This document shows positions 31,477 to 41,643 of a DNA stretch of 64,000 bases, in pieces (positions within the stretch are counted from its first letter, which is position 1; each line of letters opens with the position of its first letter). Origin of the DNA: Mycolicibacterium rutilum (lineage in GTDB: Bacteria > Actinomycetota > Actinomycetes > Mycobacteriales > Mycobacteriaceae). Position numbers and translations under genes: made by a program. Below the pieces are notes generated by a model. The model was not told the origin of the DNA, did no database searches, and saw only the letters and a program-made list of their open reading frames with translations. Location of the stretch: positions 1,984,001 to 2,048,000 of the forward strand of contig NZ_LT629971.1 of NCBI RefSeq assembly GCF_900108565.1, in the 5' to 3' direction.

Positions 31477-32463
31477 ATGGCATTGAAGAGCGTATCTACG
31501 CTCGTACTCGACGGTCTAGCGATTTTCGAGTTCGGGGTCATCTGCGAGGTCTTCGGCATCGACCGCTCGGCCGACGGGGTGCCGAACTTCGACTTCAAGG
31601 TGTGCGGGCCCGAACCGGGCAAGCCGCTGCGCACCTCGGTCGGCGCGACGATCACCCCCGATCACGGACTGGACGACCTGGTGGGCGCCGACCTGGTGGC
31701 GATCCCGGCGATCGGCGGATCGGAGTACCTGCCCGAGGCGCTGGCCGCCGTGCGGGCCGCCGCGGAATCGGGATCGATCATCCTGACGGTGTGCTCGGGC
31801 GCATTCGTGGCCGGGGCCGCCGGACTACTCGACGGGCGCCCGTGCACGACGCACTGGATGCATGCCGACGACCTGGCCCGGCAGTACCCGACCGCCAAGG
31901 TGGATCGCAACGTGCTGTTCGTCGACGACGGCAACCTGATCACCAGCGCGGGCACCGCGGCCGGTATCGACGCGTGCCTGCACCTGGTCCGCCGTGAAAT
32001 GGGCAGCGAGGTGACCAACAAGATCGCCCGGCGCATGGTGGTGCCGCCGCAGCGCGACGGCGGCCAGCGCCAGTACATCGACCAGCCGATCCCCGTCCGA
32101 TGTTCGGAACGCTTTGCGCCGCAGCTGGATTGGATTCTCGGCAACCTCGACCGGCCGCACACCGTCGCCACCCTGGCCGCCAGGGCGCACATGTCCGCGC
32201 GCACGTTCGCGCGCCGGTTCGTCGAGGAGACGGGGCGCACCCCGATGCAGTGGGTCACCGATCAGCGGGTGCTCTACGCCCGCACGCTGCTCGAGGAGAC
32301 CGACCTCGACGTGGACCGGATCGCCGAGCGCAGCGGGTTCGGCACCGCGACGCTGCTGCGGCATCACTTCCGCCGCATCATCGGCGTGACCCCGTCCGAT
32401 TACCGGCGGCGGTTCGCCTGTGCCCCAACCGAATCGGATGACAGCGAGATGGCGACGGCCTGA
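31477..32463 (+). CDS. GlxA-type AraC family transcriptional regulator
   Basis: The 328-residue protein joins an N-terminal DJ-1/PfpI-like domain (with the VCSGAFVAGAAG elbow and Cys) to a C-terminal AraC helix-turn-helix pair (about residues 220-315; LAARAHMSARTFARRF). Regulators of this form sense small metabolites such as amines or betaines. The target is not clear; the divergent small membrane protein gene is the nearest. It is not in the M. tuberculosis block, so it is an accessory gene. Confidence 0.88.
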   Translation: MALKSVSTLVLDGLAIFEFGVICEVFGIDRSADGVPNFDFKVCGPEPGKPLRTSVGATITPDHGLDDLVGADLVAIPAIGGSEYLPEALAAVRAAAESGSIILTVCSGAFVAGAAGLLDGRPCTTHWMHADDLARQYPTAKVDRNVLFVDDGNLITSAGTAAGIDACLHLVRREMGSEVTNKIARRMVVPPQRDGGQRQYIDQPIPVRCSERFAPQLDWILGNLDRPHTVATLAARAHMSARTFARRFVEETGRTPMQWVTDQRVLYARTLLEETDLDVDRIAERSGFGTATLLRHHFRRIIGVTPSDYRRRFACAPTESDDSEMATA

Positions 32464-32469
32464 CTCGCG

Positions 32470-33345
32470 CTAGTCGCCTTCGCCGGCAAGTGCGAACCGG
32501 CCGTCGGCGGTCTGCTCGACGAGACCGTCGACCAGCAGCGAGTCCAGCGCGCGGTCACGCTGGGCGGTGTCGGACAGCCACACCACGTCCAGCTCGGCGC
32601 GGGTGACCGGAGAGTCCCTGCCGCGCAGCACATCCAGCAGTCGTCCGCGAACCTGACGATCGGTGCCCGCATAGCGCTGCACGCGCCGGGCAGGCGCTGT
32701 CGAAGCGGGGAAGCCGCGCGAGCGCCATGCGCACACGCTCAGCGGGCACGAGGCGCAGCGCGGAGCGCGGGCGGTGCACACCGTCGCCCCCAGCTCCATC
32801 AGCGCGATCGAGAACTTCGGCGCCAGGGCCTCGTCGGGCAGGAGGGCCTCCACGTCGGCGAGGTCGCGCGGTGACGACGACGGCGCGGCGTCGGCCCTGC
32901 CGTGCACGGCCCTGGCGACGACGCGGCGGACGTTGGTGTCGACGACCGGCACGCGCCGGCGGTAGGCGAAGCACGCGACGGCCCGTGCGGTGTACGCCCC
33001 GATCCCCGGCAGGGTCAGCAGGGTCTCGACATCGGAGGGCACCGCGTCGCCGAAGTCGGTGGCGATCACCGTCGCACACTCGTGCAGGCGCTTGGCCCGC
33101 CGCGGATAGCCCAGCTTGCCCCAAGCGCGCAGCACGTCGGCGGCGCTGGCGGCGGCCGTCGCCGACGGCGTCGGCCAGCGCGCCACCCACGCCCGCCACA
33201 CCGGCTCGACCCGGGCGACCGGCGTCTGCTGCAGCATGAATTCGCTGACCAGGACCTGCCACGGGCTGACGTCGGGTCGCCGCCAGGGCAGGTCACGCTG
33301 CTCGCGGTCATACCAATCGACCAGCTGGGGCACAATGTCGGTCAT
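32470..33345 (-). CDS. mutY: A/G-specific adenine glycosylase MutY
   Basis: MutY removes adenine mispaired with 8-oxoguanine. The 291-residue protein has the helix-hairpin-helix LPGIGAYTARAV followed by the catalytic Asp in VPVVDTNVRRV, the FMLQQTPV motif and the [4Fe-4S] Cys pattern (CTARAPRCASCPLSVC). The C-terminal domain is short. ATG 33345 shares two bases with the divergent canB start, so each promoter must lie within the other gene. Confidence 0.95.
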   Translation of the reverse strand: MTDIVPQLVDWYDREQRDLPWRRPDVSPWQVLVSEFMLQQTPVARVEPVWRAWVARWPTPSATAAASAADVLRAWGKLGYPRRAKRLHECATVIATDFGDAVPSDVETLLTLPGIGAYTARAVACFAYRRRVPVVDTNVRRVVARAVHGRADAAPSSSPRDLADVEALLPDEALAPKFSIALMELGATVCTARAPRCASCPLSVCAWRSRGFPASTAPARRVQRYAGTDRQVRGRLLDVLRGRDSPVTRAELDVVWLSDTAQRDRALDSLLVDGLVEQTADGRFALAGEGD

Positions 33346-33964
33346 GCCCAACACCAGTCCAGTGACCGCATGGAAAGCACTCAAGGAGGGTAACGAGCGC
33401 TTCGTTGCCGGCCAGCCTGTGCACCCCAGCCAAGGCATCGAGCATCGGGCGAGCCTCGCGGCCGCGCAGAAACCGACCGCGGTGGTGTTCGGCTGCGGCG
33501 ACAGCCGGGTGGCGGCCGAGCTGATCTTCGACCAGGGACTCGGCGACATGTTCGTCGTCCGCACGGCAGGCCACGTCATCGACTCGGCCGTGCTGGGTTC
33601 CATCGAATACGCGGTCGCGGTGCTCGAGGTGCCGTTGATCGTCGTGCTGGGCCACGACAGCTGCGGGGCGGTCAAGGCCACGCTGTCGGCGCTGGACGAC
33701 GGTGTGGTGCCTGGCGGCTACGTGCGCGACATCGTCGAGCGCGTGATGCCGTCGATCCTGCTGGGCCGCCGCGACGGGTTGAGCCGGGTCGACGAGTTCG
33801 AGGCCAGGCACGTCACGGAGACCGGCGCCCAGCTGCTGGCCCGCTCGACGGCGGTGTCCGAGCGGGTCGCCGCGGGCGGCCTGGCGATCGTCGGTGTCAC
33901 CTACCACCTGGCCGACGGGCGGGTGGTGTTGCGCGACCATCTGGGCGATATCGGCGAAGGCTGA
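33344..33964 (+). CDS. canB: Beta-class carbonic anhydrase
   Basis: The enzyme interconverts CO2 and bicarbonate using zinc. The 206-residue protein has the ligands Cys51, Asp53 with Arg55, and His104-x2-Cys107, at the same positions as in M. tuberculosis CanB (Rv3588c). ATG 33344 matches that protein's start (MPNT); ATG 33335 is possible. No separate 5' region exists because of the overlap with mutY. Confidence 0.95.
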   Translation: MPNTSPVTAWKALKEGNERFVAGQPVHPSQGIEHRASLAAAQKPTAVVFGCGDSRVAAELIFDQGLGDMFVVRTAGHVIDSAVLGSIEYAVAVLEVPLIVVLGHDSCGAVKATLSALDDGVVPGGYVRDIVERVMPSILLGRRDGLSRVDEFEARHVTETGAQLLARSTAVSERVAAGGLAIVGVTYHLADGRVVLRDHLGDIGEG

Positions 33965-34010
33965 GCACGACACGCCGGGGCGCCTGGGCCGATATGGCGT
34001 GACCTGGGCT

Positions 34011-34016
34011 TACCTT
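34011..34016 (+). promoter_or_regulatory. Predicted -10 box before the Rv3587c-like gene
   Basis: TACCTT ends six bases before GTG 34023, supporting that start and a leaderless mRNA separate from canB. Confidence 0.5.
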
Positions 34017-34022
34017 GAACTT

Positions 34023-34787
34023 GTGCTGGATCTGGAACCGCATGGCCCGCTACCGACGCAGATCTACTGGCGTCGCAGGGCATTAGCGCTGGGCATCGCG
34101 GTCCTCGTGATCGGCGTGGTCGCGGCAATCGTGTTCGTCGTCGTCAAGAACACCGGCGGCTCGGGGGACGCGCAGAACACCAACGCCGAGTCCTCGGCGC
34201 CGGCCGCCGAAGCCGGGCCGACGCCCCTGCCGGGGGAGAACCCCGAGGTCAAGACACCGGTGATGCCGCCGGCGCAGGACGCGCCCGCGCCCACCCCGAC
34301 GCCGACCGCGGCCGTCGTCCCGCCGCCGATTCTCAACGAGGGCGACGACTGCCCGGACTCCACCCTCGCGGTCAAGGGGATCACCAACCAGCCGCAGTAC
34401 GTGGTCGGCGAGCAGCCCAAGTTCACGATGGTCGTCACCAACATCGGCCTGGTCGCCTGCAAGCGCGACGTGGGTGCGGCAGTGCTCGCGGCCTACGTTT
34501 ACTCGCTGGAGAACGCGCGGCTGTGGTCGAACCTCGACTGCGCGCCGTCCAACGAGACCCTGGTCAAGACGTTCCAGCCCGGCGAGCAGGTGACCACCGA
34601 GGTGACCTGGACCGGCATGGGCTCCGCGCCGAACTGCCCGCTGCCGCGTCCGCCGATCGGGCCCGGCACCTACAACCTCGTCGTGCAGCTGGGCAATCTG
34701 CGCTCGGCAGCGGTGCCGTTCATCCTCGCCGCGAGCCCGCAGGCGCCGCCGCCCGTCGAGGGTGTGCCGCCGCCACCCGCCGGCTGA
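34023..34787 (+). CDS. Single-pass membrane protein, Rv3587c-like
   Basis: The 254-residue protein has one transmembrane helix (about residues 20-43), a Pro/Ala-rich linker and an extracytoplasmic domain with four Cys, likely disulfide-bonded. It matches M. tuberculosis Rv3587c in position and architecture. No function is established. The GTG start is supported by a -10 box just before it; the longer in-frame extension overlapping canB is unlikely. Confidence 0.8.
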   Translation: MLDLEPHGPLPTQIYWRRRALALGIAVLVIGVVAAIVFVVVKNTGGSGDAQNTNAESSAPAAEAGPTPLPGENPEVKTPVMPPAQDAPAPTPTPTAAVVPPPILNEGDDCPDSTLAVKGITNQPQYVVGEQPKFTMVVTNIGLVACKRDVGAAVLAAYVYSLENARLWSNLDCAPSNETLVKTFQPGEQVTTEVTWTGMGSAPNCPLPRPPIGPGTYNLVVQLGNLRSAAVPFILAASPQAPPPVEGVPPPPAG

Positions 34788-34791
34788 CGGT

Positions 34792-35907
34792 CTAGGCCAG
34801 CCGGTCGGCGATCGTCGACTCGGCCAGCTGCGAGAGTCCCTCTCGGATGTGGCGTGCCCACATCGAGCCGATGCCCTCGACGGACTGCAGGTCGCCGGCG
34901 CTGGCCGCGAGCAGCCCCTGCAGTGAGCCGAAGTTGCGGACCAGCAGGTCGACGTGCGCGAACTGCAGCCGCGGGATGCCGGCCATCGCGCGGTAGCCGC
35001 GTGAGCTCATCGCCGAGTCCTGCGCCTCGATCGTCGACGGGTAGCCGAAAACCCTTGCCAGGGTTGTGAAGTCGAGCAGCTCGTTGTCGGACAACCCGTC
35101 GAGCTCCTCCAGCGTCGCGCTGACCTGCGCGGCCGACGGCGGGTCGGGATTGGCGTGGTAGTCGCGCACGATCAGCTCGCGGGCGGTGTCATTGTCGCCG
35201 ACGAGTTCCTCGAGCTGAAGCTTGAGCTGGCGCCCGTCGGTGCCGAGTTCGACGACGTCGGAATCGATCTCGAGGCTGATGCGGCGCACCATCTCGAGCC
35301 GCTGCACGACGGTCATCACATCGCGCAGCGTCACGAAGTCCTCGATCTCGGCGGTCGACAGCTGCCTGCTGACCTCGTCGAGCCGCGTCTTGTAGCGCTC
35401 CAGGGTGTCGATGGTCTGGTTCGCCCGCGACAGGATCGTCGCCGAGTCGGGGATCACGTGGCGCTCACCGGCGACGTAGACGGTCACGATGCTCATCGAG
35501 TGGCTCACCGAGATCACCGGATAACCGGTCTGGATGGCCGCGCGCTCCGCCGAGCGGTGCCGGGTGCCGGACTCCTCGGTGGGGATCGACGGATCGGGCA
35601 CCAGCTGCACATTGGCGCGCAAGATGTGGTTGCCGTCGCTGGAGAGCACCACCGCGCCGTCCATCTTGGACAGCTCACGCAGCCTGGTGGGGGCGTACCG
35701 GACGTCGAGGGAGAACCCGCCGTCGCAGATGGCCTCGACGCTCTCGTCGTAGCCGATGACGATCAGCGCGCCGGTGCGGCCCCTCAGGATGCGTTCCAGT
35801 CCGTCGCGCAGCGCCGTGCCCGGCGCCAACCGGGCGATGGTCTCGCGCATCGTCGGCCGGGCCAGCGGCACGACGGTACGGCCGGATCTGGTGCCTTTCA
35901 CGGCCAT
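34792..35907 (-). CDS. disA: Diadenylate cyclase DisA
   Basis: DisA makes cyclic di-AMP from two ATP and scans DNA for branched structures. The 371-residue protein has the DAC domain with DGA (83-85) and RHR (116-118), a helical spine and a C-terminal helix-hairpin-helix region ([15 protein letters not shown]). It is 12 bases downstream of radA on the same strand, preceded by GGAGGG; radA-disA is a conserved pair. Confidence 0.96.
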   Translation of the reverse strand: MAVKGTRSGRTVVPLARPTMRETIARLAPGTALRDGLERILRGRTGALIVIGYDESVEAICDGGFSLDVRYAPTRLRELSKMDGAVVLSSDGNHILRANVQLVPDPSIPTEESGTRHRSAERAAIQTGYPVISVSHSMSIVTVYVAGERHVIPDSATILSRANQTIDTLERYKTRLDEVSRQLSTAEIEDFVTLRDVMTVVQRLEMVRRISLEIDSDVVELGTDGRQLKLQLEELVGDNDTARELIVRDYHANPDPPSAAQVSATLEELDGLSDNELLDFTTLARVFGYPSTIEAQDSAMSSRGYRAMAGIPRLQFAHVDLLVRNFGSLQGLLAASAGDLQSVEGIGSMWARHIREGLSQLAESTIADRLA

Positions 35908-35919
35908 CGCGCCCTCCTG

Positions 35920-37320
35920 TCAGCGAAGCGGTCGCAGCCGATCTTTGCTGATGTCCCGCAGCAGCCGCAACGCCGACGCGATGTTGTCGGCCGAGAACGC
36001 CCGCAGCCCGGCGGGCACCGACGTGACGCCAGGGGGGATCACCGCGCTGGTGAAGCCCAGTCGCGCGGCCTCCGCGAGCCGCCGGTCCATGCCCGTCACC
36101 CGGCGCAGATCGCCGGCCAGGCCCACCTCGCCGATGGCCACCGTGCCGGCCGGGACGGGCAGGTCCATCACCGACGACGCGATCGCGACCGCGACCGCGA
36201 GATCGGTGGAGGGGTCGGTCATCCGCATCCCGCCGACCGTCGACAGGTACACGTCGCGTGACGCGACGGCGAGCCCGGCGTGCCGGTCGAGCACGGCGGT
36301 GATCATCGCCGCCCGCGAGGAGTCGATACCGCTGACCGCGCGCCGCGGGGTGCCGTTGGCCGCCGCCCCGATCAGCGCCTGCACCTCGCCGATCAGGGGC
36401 CGTTTACCGTCGAGCGTCACGGTGATCGCCGTGCCCGCCACCGGTTTCGGACGCTGGTCGCGGAACAGTCCCGACGGGTCCGCGACCCCTTCGATCCCGT
36501 TGTCGTGCAACAGGAAACAGCCCACCTCGTCGGCGGCGCCGAACCGGTTCTTGACGCCGCGGACCATGCGCAGCGAGGAGGTGCGGTCGCCCTCGAAGTG
36601 CAGGACGACATCGACGAGGTGTTCCAGTGAACGCGGACCGGCGATCGCGCCGTCCTTGGTGACGTGCCCGACCAGGATCATCGCGACGCCGGAGGTCTTG
36701 GCCGCCATCGTCAGCGCGGTGGTGACCGCCCGCACCTGGGTGACGCCGCCGGTGACGCCGTCGGCCTCGGTGGTCGACATGGTCTGCACGGAGTCGACCA
36801 CCACCAGGCCCGGCTGCACCGCTTCGATGTGGCCGAGCGCGGTCGACAGGTCCGACTCGGCGGCCAGATAGACGTCGTCGTGCGTGCACCCGGTGCGTTC
36901 GGCGCGCATCCGGATCTGGCCCGCGGACTCCTCGCCCGACAGGTACAGCGCCCGCTTGCCCGCGCACGCCCAGCGGTGCGCCACTTCCAGCAGCAGCGTC
37001 GACTTGCCCACGCCGGGATCCCCCGCGAGCAGCGTGACCGAACCGGGCACCAGCCCGCCGCCGAGGACGCGGTCCAGTTCGGCGACGTCGGTCGGAAAGT
37101 GCCGGGTGCGACCGGGATCGATGGAGCTGATCGGCACCGCGGGCGACGCCGGGGCGACCGTCCGGCGCGCGGCCGATCCGGCGACCGCGGACAGCACCGG
37201 TACCTCGTCGACGGTGCCCCAGGTGCCGCATTCCGGGCAGCGTCCGACCCATTTGAGGGTGACGTGGTGACATTCCGAGCAGCGGTACTGCGAACGCGCT
37301 TTCGTGCCGCCTTTAGTCAC
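35920..37320 (-). CDS. radA: DNA repair protein RadA
   Basis: RadA processes recombination intermediates. The 466-residue protein has an N-terminal zinc finger (Cys14, Cys17, Cys28, Cys31), a RecA-like ATPase core with Walker [10 protein letters not shown], the RadA-specific KNRFG motif and a C-terminal Lon-like domain. The start is GTG 37320. It heads the radA-disA operon; no promoter was clear in the 70-base gap to lpqE. Confidence 0.95.
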   Translation of the reverse strand: MTKGGTKARSQYRCSECHHVTLKWVGRCPECGTWGTVDEVPVLSAVAGSAARRTVAPASPAVPISSIDPGRTRHFPTDVAELDRVLGGGLVPGSVTLLAGDPGVGKSTLLLEVAHRWACAGKRALYLSGEESAGQIRMRAERTGCTHDDVYLAAESDLSTALGHIEAVQPGLVVVDSVQTMSTTEADGVTGGVTQVRAVTTALTMAAKTSGVAMILVGHVTKDGAIAGPRSLEHLVDVVLHFEGDRTSSLRMVRGVKNRFGAADEVGCFLLHDNGIEGVADPSGLFRDQRPKPVAGTAITVTLDGKRPLIGEVQALIGAAANGTPRRAVSGIDSSRAAMITAVLDRHAGLAVASRDVYLSTVGGMRMTDPSTDLAVAVAIASSVMDLPVPAGTVAIGEVGLAGDLRRVTGMDRRLAEAARLGFTSAVIPPGVTSVPAGLRAFSADNIASALRLLRDISKDRLRPLR

Positions 37321-37390
37321 GCAGTGACGGTAGCTGTTGGCTCCGACAGAACCCGGTCAGAAAGCCCCGCGACGAGACGCCGTGTCGCCT

Positions 37391-37945
37391 CTAGTGCCCG
37401 CCGCCGTGCCCACCGGCGGCCGCGGGATCCTCGCGGCGCGGCGACTCGCCCGCGGAGATCGGCACCGCCACGGTGGCATCGCCGGCCTTTTCGAACTTGA
37501 AGACGAACTTGTAGGTCAGCCCGTTGGTGATCGGCTTGGACAACTCGACCTTCGCCTCGGCGGCCTCGGCGGTCTCCACGCTCTCCAACGGGGTGATCTG
37601 CCCGTCGGGGGCGCCGACGGTGAGCACGCCGCTCGCGGGCAGCGCGGTGTCCCCGGTGAGCGTCACCGTGCCGACGTCGGAGGTGATCTCCACCAGCTTG
37701 TCGTTGGTGTCGGGCGAGTCGTTGGAGGCCTGGAACAGCAGTTCCACCTCGCTGCCCGGTTGCACGTAGTCGGTGACCTGCTCGGCGCGCAGATGCACGT
37801 TGCGCAGCGAGATGGCGCCGAGGTTGGCGCTGGTGCCGTTGACGGCCGGCTCCTGCATGGCGGTCTGGGACACCTGTCCGGCGCCGCAACCAGTGAGTGC
37901 GAACGCGGCGGCCAGCCCACAGGCGACCAGTTTGAAGCGGACCAC
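37391..37945 (-). CDS. lpqE: Lipoprotein LpqE
   Basis: The 184-residue precursor has a signal peptide with lipobox LTGC (Cys20), a beta-rich body like PCuAC/DUF461 proteins and a His-rich end (GGHGGGH). It matches M. tuberculosis LpqE by position. The copper-chaperone likeness is a fold guess: the methionine/histidine copper motif is not evident. GTG 37945 is chosen because AGGAGG lies before it; the longer frame has no such site. Confidence 0.88.
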   Translation of the reverse strand: MVRFKLVACGLAAAFALTGCGAGQVSQTAMQEPAVNGTSANLGAISLRNVHLRAEQVTDYVQPGSEVELLFQASNDSPDTNDKLVEITSDVGTVTLTGDTALPASGVLTVGAPDGQITPLESVETAEAAEAKVELSKPITNGLTYKFVFKFEKAGDATVAVPISAGESPRREDPAAAGGHGGGH

Positions 37946-38146
37946 TCGTGCCTCCTGCTCGACCGACAAGGCGACCGGTGCCGGTCGCGGTATTCGACTA
38001 TGCAGAGTAGTAGGTGCCCGTCGGGGGCGGTAGCTGAGGTCCGGCGCAGGCTCCCGCAGCGGCCCGACAGCTACCTGGAAGCCACCCACGCGATGCACGG
38101 ATTGTCCGGTGTGTCAAGCCCCCGCGCTCACCCGGGGTGCCCCTGA

Positions 38147-38704
<558 letters not shown>

Positions 38705-38709
38705 CGGCA

Positions 38710-39189
38710 ATGACGAGCCTGCCACGGGTCGGGCTCGGCACCGACGTACATCCCATCGAGGCTGGGCGGCCGTGCTGGCTGCTGTGCCTGTTGTTCGATG
38801 ACGCCGACGGCTGTGCCGGTCACTCCGACGGTGATGTGGCCGCACACGCCCTGTGCGACGCGCTGCTCTCAGCGGCCGGGCTGGGTGACCTCGGGGAGGT
38901 CTTCGGCACCGGCCGCGAGGAGTGGCGCGACGCCGGCGGCGCCACCCTGTTGCGGCACGTCCACGAACTGCTGTCGACGCGAGGTTTCCGCGTCGTCAAC
39001 GCGGCGGTGCAGGTGATCGGCAACCGGCCCAAGGTCGGTCCGCGCCGCGCGGAAGCCCAAGAGTTGCTGACGCAGTTGCTGCACGCGCCGGTGTCGGTGT
39101 CGGCCACCACCACCGACGGCCTCGGCCTGACCGGTCGCGGTGAGGGTCTGGCGGCGATCGCGACCGCGTTGGTGGTCGAAGCCGATTAG
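38710..39189 (+). CDS. ispF: 2-C-methyl-D-erythritol 2,4-cyclodiphosphate synthase
   Basis: IspF makes the cyclic diphosphate of the MEP isoprenoid pathway. The 159-residue protein has the metal ligands in GTDVHP and GHSDGDV and the C-terminal [17 protein letters not shown] motif. In M. tuberculosis ispD sits between carD and ispF and supplies the step two reactions before. Here the gap is five bases, so ispF is tied directly to carD. Confidence 0.95.
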   Translation: MTSLPRVGLGTDVHPIEAGRPCWLLCLLFDDADGCAGHSDGDVAAHALCDALLSAAGLGDLGEVFGTGREEWRDAGGATLLRHVHELLSTRGFRVVNAAVQVIGNRPKVGPRRAEAQELLTQLLHAPVSVSATTTDGLGLTGRGEGLAAIATALVVEAD

Positions 39190-39194
39190 GCCGG

Positions 39195-39200
39195 TAAGCT
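39195..39200 (+). promoter_or_regulatory. Predicted -10 box of leaderless cysS
   Basis: TAAGCT ends eight bases before GTG 39209 and is identical to the lysS box, including the following GGC. Confidence 0.5.
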
Positions 39201-39208
39201 GGCCGCCC

Positions 39209-40618
39209 GTGAGTGACCTGCGGCTGTACGACACGATGGCGGGCGCTGTCCGTGACTTCGTGCCGGTGCGCCCCGGCCACGTTTCCATCTACCTGTGCGG
39301 CGCGACCGTGCAGGGCCTGCCCCACATCGGCCATGTGCGCAGCGGTGTCGCGTTCGACGTGCTGCGGCGCTGGCTGTTGGCCAAGGGTTTCGACGTCGCG
39401 TTCATCCGCAACGTCACCGACATCGACGACAAGATCCTCAACAAGGCCGCCGACGCGGGCCGGCCCTGGTGGGAGTGGGCGGCGACCTACGAGCGTGCGT
39501 TCTCGGCCGCCTACGACGCGCTGGGGGTGCTGCCGCCGTCGGCCGAACCCCGCGCCACCGGTCACATCACCCAGATGATCGAGCTGATCGAGCGGCTGAT
39601 CGAGCGCGGCCATGCGTACGCCGGCGACGGCGACGTGTACTTCGACGTGCAAAGCCTGCTGCCCGAACCTGGCTACGGCAAGCTGTCGGGCCACAGGATC
39701 GACGACGTGCATCAGGGCGAAGGCGTCGCGACCGGTAAACGGGATCAGCGCGACTTCACGCTGTGGAAGGGCGCCAAACCAGGCGAGCCATCCTGGCCGA
39801 CGCCGTGGGGCCGGGGCAGGCCGGGCTGGCACACCGAATGCGTCGCGATGTGCGAGAGCTACCTGGGCTCCGAATTCGACATCCACGCCGGCGGAATGGA
39901 TCTCATCTTCCCGCACCACGAGAACGAGATCGCCCAGGCGGAAGCCGCGGGTGATCGGTTCGCCCGGTACTGGCTGCACAACGGCTGGGTGACGATGGGC
40001 GGCGAGAAGATGAGCAAGTCGCTCGGCAACGTGTTGGCGATTCCCGCTGTGCTGCAACGGGTTCGAGCCGCCGAACTGCGCTACTACCTGGGCAGCGCGC
40101 ACTACCGCTCCATGCTGGAGTTCTCCGAGACGGCGCTGGCGGACGCGGCCAAGGCGTACTCCGGGATCGAGGACTTCCTGCACCGCGTGCGCAACCGGGT
40201 CGGCGCGGTCGAGCCCGGCGAGTGGACCGAGAAATTCGCGGCCGCGCTCGACGACGACCTGTCGGTGCCGATCGCGCTGGCCGAGGTGCACGCCGCCCGC
40301 GCGGAAGGCAACCGCGCGCTGGACGCCGGCGACCACGAAACGGCGTTGACCCAGGCACGGTCGATCCGCGCGATGATGGGCATCCTCGGCGCCGACCCCC
40401 TCGACGAGCGGTGGGAGTCCAAGGACGAGACGTCGGCGGCGCTGGCCGCGGTCGACGTGCTGGTGCAGGCGGAGGTCAAGCGGCGCGAAGAGGCCAGGGC
40501 CCAGCGCGACTGGGCCGAGGCCGACGCGATCCGCGATCGCCTCAAGGCCGCCGGGATCGAGGTCACCGACACCGCCGACGGGCCGCAGTGGACGCTCGTC
40601 GATGGGTACACGAAGTAG
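39209..40618 (+). CDS. cysS: Cysteinyl-tRNA synthetase
   Basis: CysS charges tRNA-Cys. The 469-residue class I synthetase has the zinc-ligand Cys in YLCGATVQ, the HIGH-type motif PHIGHVRSG and KMSKSLGN. The sequence is collinear with M. tuberculosis CysS1. GTG 39209 gives the same length as that protein and fits the leaderless promoter. rlmB starts immediately after the stop. Confidence 0.96.
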   Translation: MSDLRLYDTMAGAVRDFVPVRPGHVSIYLCGATVQGLPHIGHVRSGVAFDVLRRWLLAKGFDVAFIRNVTDIDDKILNKAADAGRPWWEWAATYERAFSAAYDALGVLPPSAEPRATGHITQMIELIERLIERGHAYAGDGDVYFDVQSLLPEPGYGKLSGHRIDDVHQGEGVATGKRDQRDFTLWKGAKPGEPSWPTPWGRGRPGWHTECVAMCESYLGSEFDIHAGGMDLIFPHHENEIAQAEAAGDRFARYWLHNGWVTMGGEKMSKSLGNVLAIPAVLQRVRAAELRYYLGSAHYRSMLEFSETALADAAKAYSGIEDFLHRVRNRVGAVEPGEWTEKFAAALDDDLSVPIALAEVHAARAEGNRALDAGDHETALTQARSIRAMMGILGADPLDERWESKDETSAALAAVDVLVQAEVKRREEARAQRDWAEADAIRDRLKAAGIEVTDTADGPQWTLVDGYTK

Positions 40619-41566
40619 ATGGCCGGGAATTCGAAGCGCCGCGGCGCCGTCCGCAAACCGGGCACGAAGAAGGGGCCGACGGTCGGGTCGGGCGGTGTAC
40701 GCAGGCGTGGTCTGGAAGGCCGCGGCGCGACGCCGCCGGCGCATCAGCGGCCCAACCACCCGGCGGCCAAGCGCGCCGCCAAGGCGCAGGCCCAGGCGCG
40801 ACGTCAGAGCGGTAAGAAGACCGACGACACCGAGATCGTGCTGGGCCGCAACCCGGTGCTGGAGTGTCTGCGCGCCGGAGTGCCCGCCACCGCGCTGTAC
40901 GTGGTGCTCGGCGCCGAGGCCGACGAGCGGCTGACCGAATCCGTGCAGCTCGCCGCCGACGCGGGCATCTCCATCCTGGAGGTGCAGCGCCACGACCTGG
41001 ATCGCATCGCCACCAACGGTTTGCATCAGGGTGTGGCGCTGCAGATTCCGCCGTACGCGTACGCGCACCCCAACGACCTGCTCTCGACCGCGGCGGCCGA
41101 CGGTTCGCCGGCCCTGCTGGTCGCGCTGGACAACATCTCCGACCCGCGCAATCTCGGCGCGATCGTGCGGTCGGTCGCCGCGTTCGGCGGCCACGGTGTG
41201 CTGATCCCGCAGCGGCGCTCGGCGTCGGTCACCGCCGTCGCGTGGCGCACCAGCGCCGGCGCCGCCGCCCGGCTGCGTGTCGCGAGGGCGCCGAATCTGA
41301 CCCGGGCGCTGAAGGGCTGGGCCGACGCGGGCCTGCAGATCGTCGGGTTGGACGCCGACGGCGACACCACCGTCGACGAACTCGACGGTTCCGGGCCGAT
41401 GGTGGTCGTGGTCGGTTCGGAGGGCAAGGGGTTGTCGCGGCTGGTCCGCGAGACGTGCGACGCCGTGGTGTCGATCCCGATGGCCGGGCCCACCGAGTCG
41501 CTGAACGCGTCGGTGGCCGCGGGCGTGGTGCTCGCCGAGATCGCCCGCCAGCGCCGCGGCCGCTGA
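40619..41566 (+). CDS. rlmB: 23S rRNA 2'-O-ribose methyltransferase (SpoU family)
   Basis: The 315-residue protein has a basic N-terminal extension (about residues 1-65), a substrate-binding L30-like domain and the SpoU knot with [13 protein letters not shown] and [14 protein letters not shown]. The family methylates 23S rRNA G2251 or related sites; the exact site is inferred. It matches Rv3579c and abuts cysS. Confidence 0.92.
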   Translation: MAGNSKRRGAVRKPGTKKGPTVGSGGVRRRGLEGRGATPPAHQRPNHPAAKRAAKAQAQARRQSGKKTDDTEIVLGRNPVLECLRAGVPATALYVVLGAEADERLTESVQLAADAGISILEVQRHDLDRIATNGLHQGVALQIPPYAYAHPNDLLSTAAADGSPALLVALDNISDPRNLGAIVRSVAAFGGHGVLIPQRRSASVTAVAWRTSAGAAARLRVARAPNLTRALKGWADAGLQIVGLDADGDTTVDELDGSGPMVVVVGSEGKGLSRLVRETCDAVVSIPMAGPTESLNASVAAGVVLAEIARQRRGR

Positions 41567-41576
41567 GTTTTTTGGC

Positions 41577-41631
41577 GAGCAGCCGCAAAGTGTCCAGTTT
41601 CCGGCGGTTTTCGGTCAATTTGCGTCTGCTC
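41577..41631. terminator. Bidirectional terminator between rlmB and the ArsB-like gene
   Basis: GAGCAGCCGCAAA (41577-41589) and TTTGCGTCTGCTC (41619-41631) pair over 12 of 13 positions around a 29-base loop. TTTTTT (41568-41573) lies at one side. The genes converge here. Confidence 0.6.
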
Positions 41632-41643
41632 GGCAGGAATTGG

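Noticed and set aside
38996..41194. A 732-codon frame opposite cysS and rlmB
   Set aside because: It covers two conserved genes on the other strand and has no recognisable domain.
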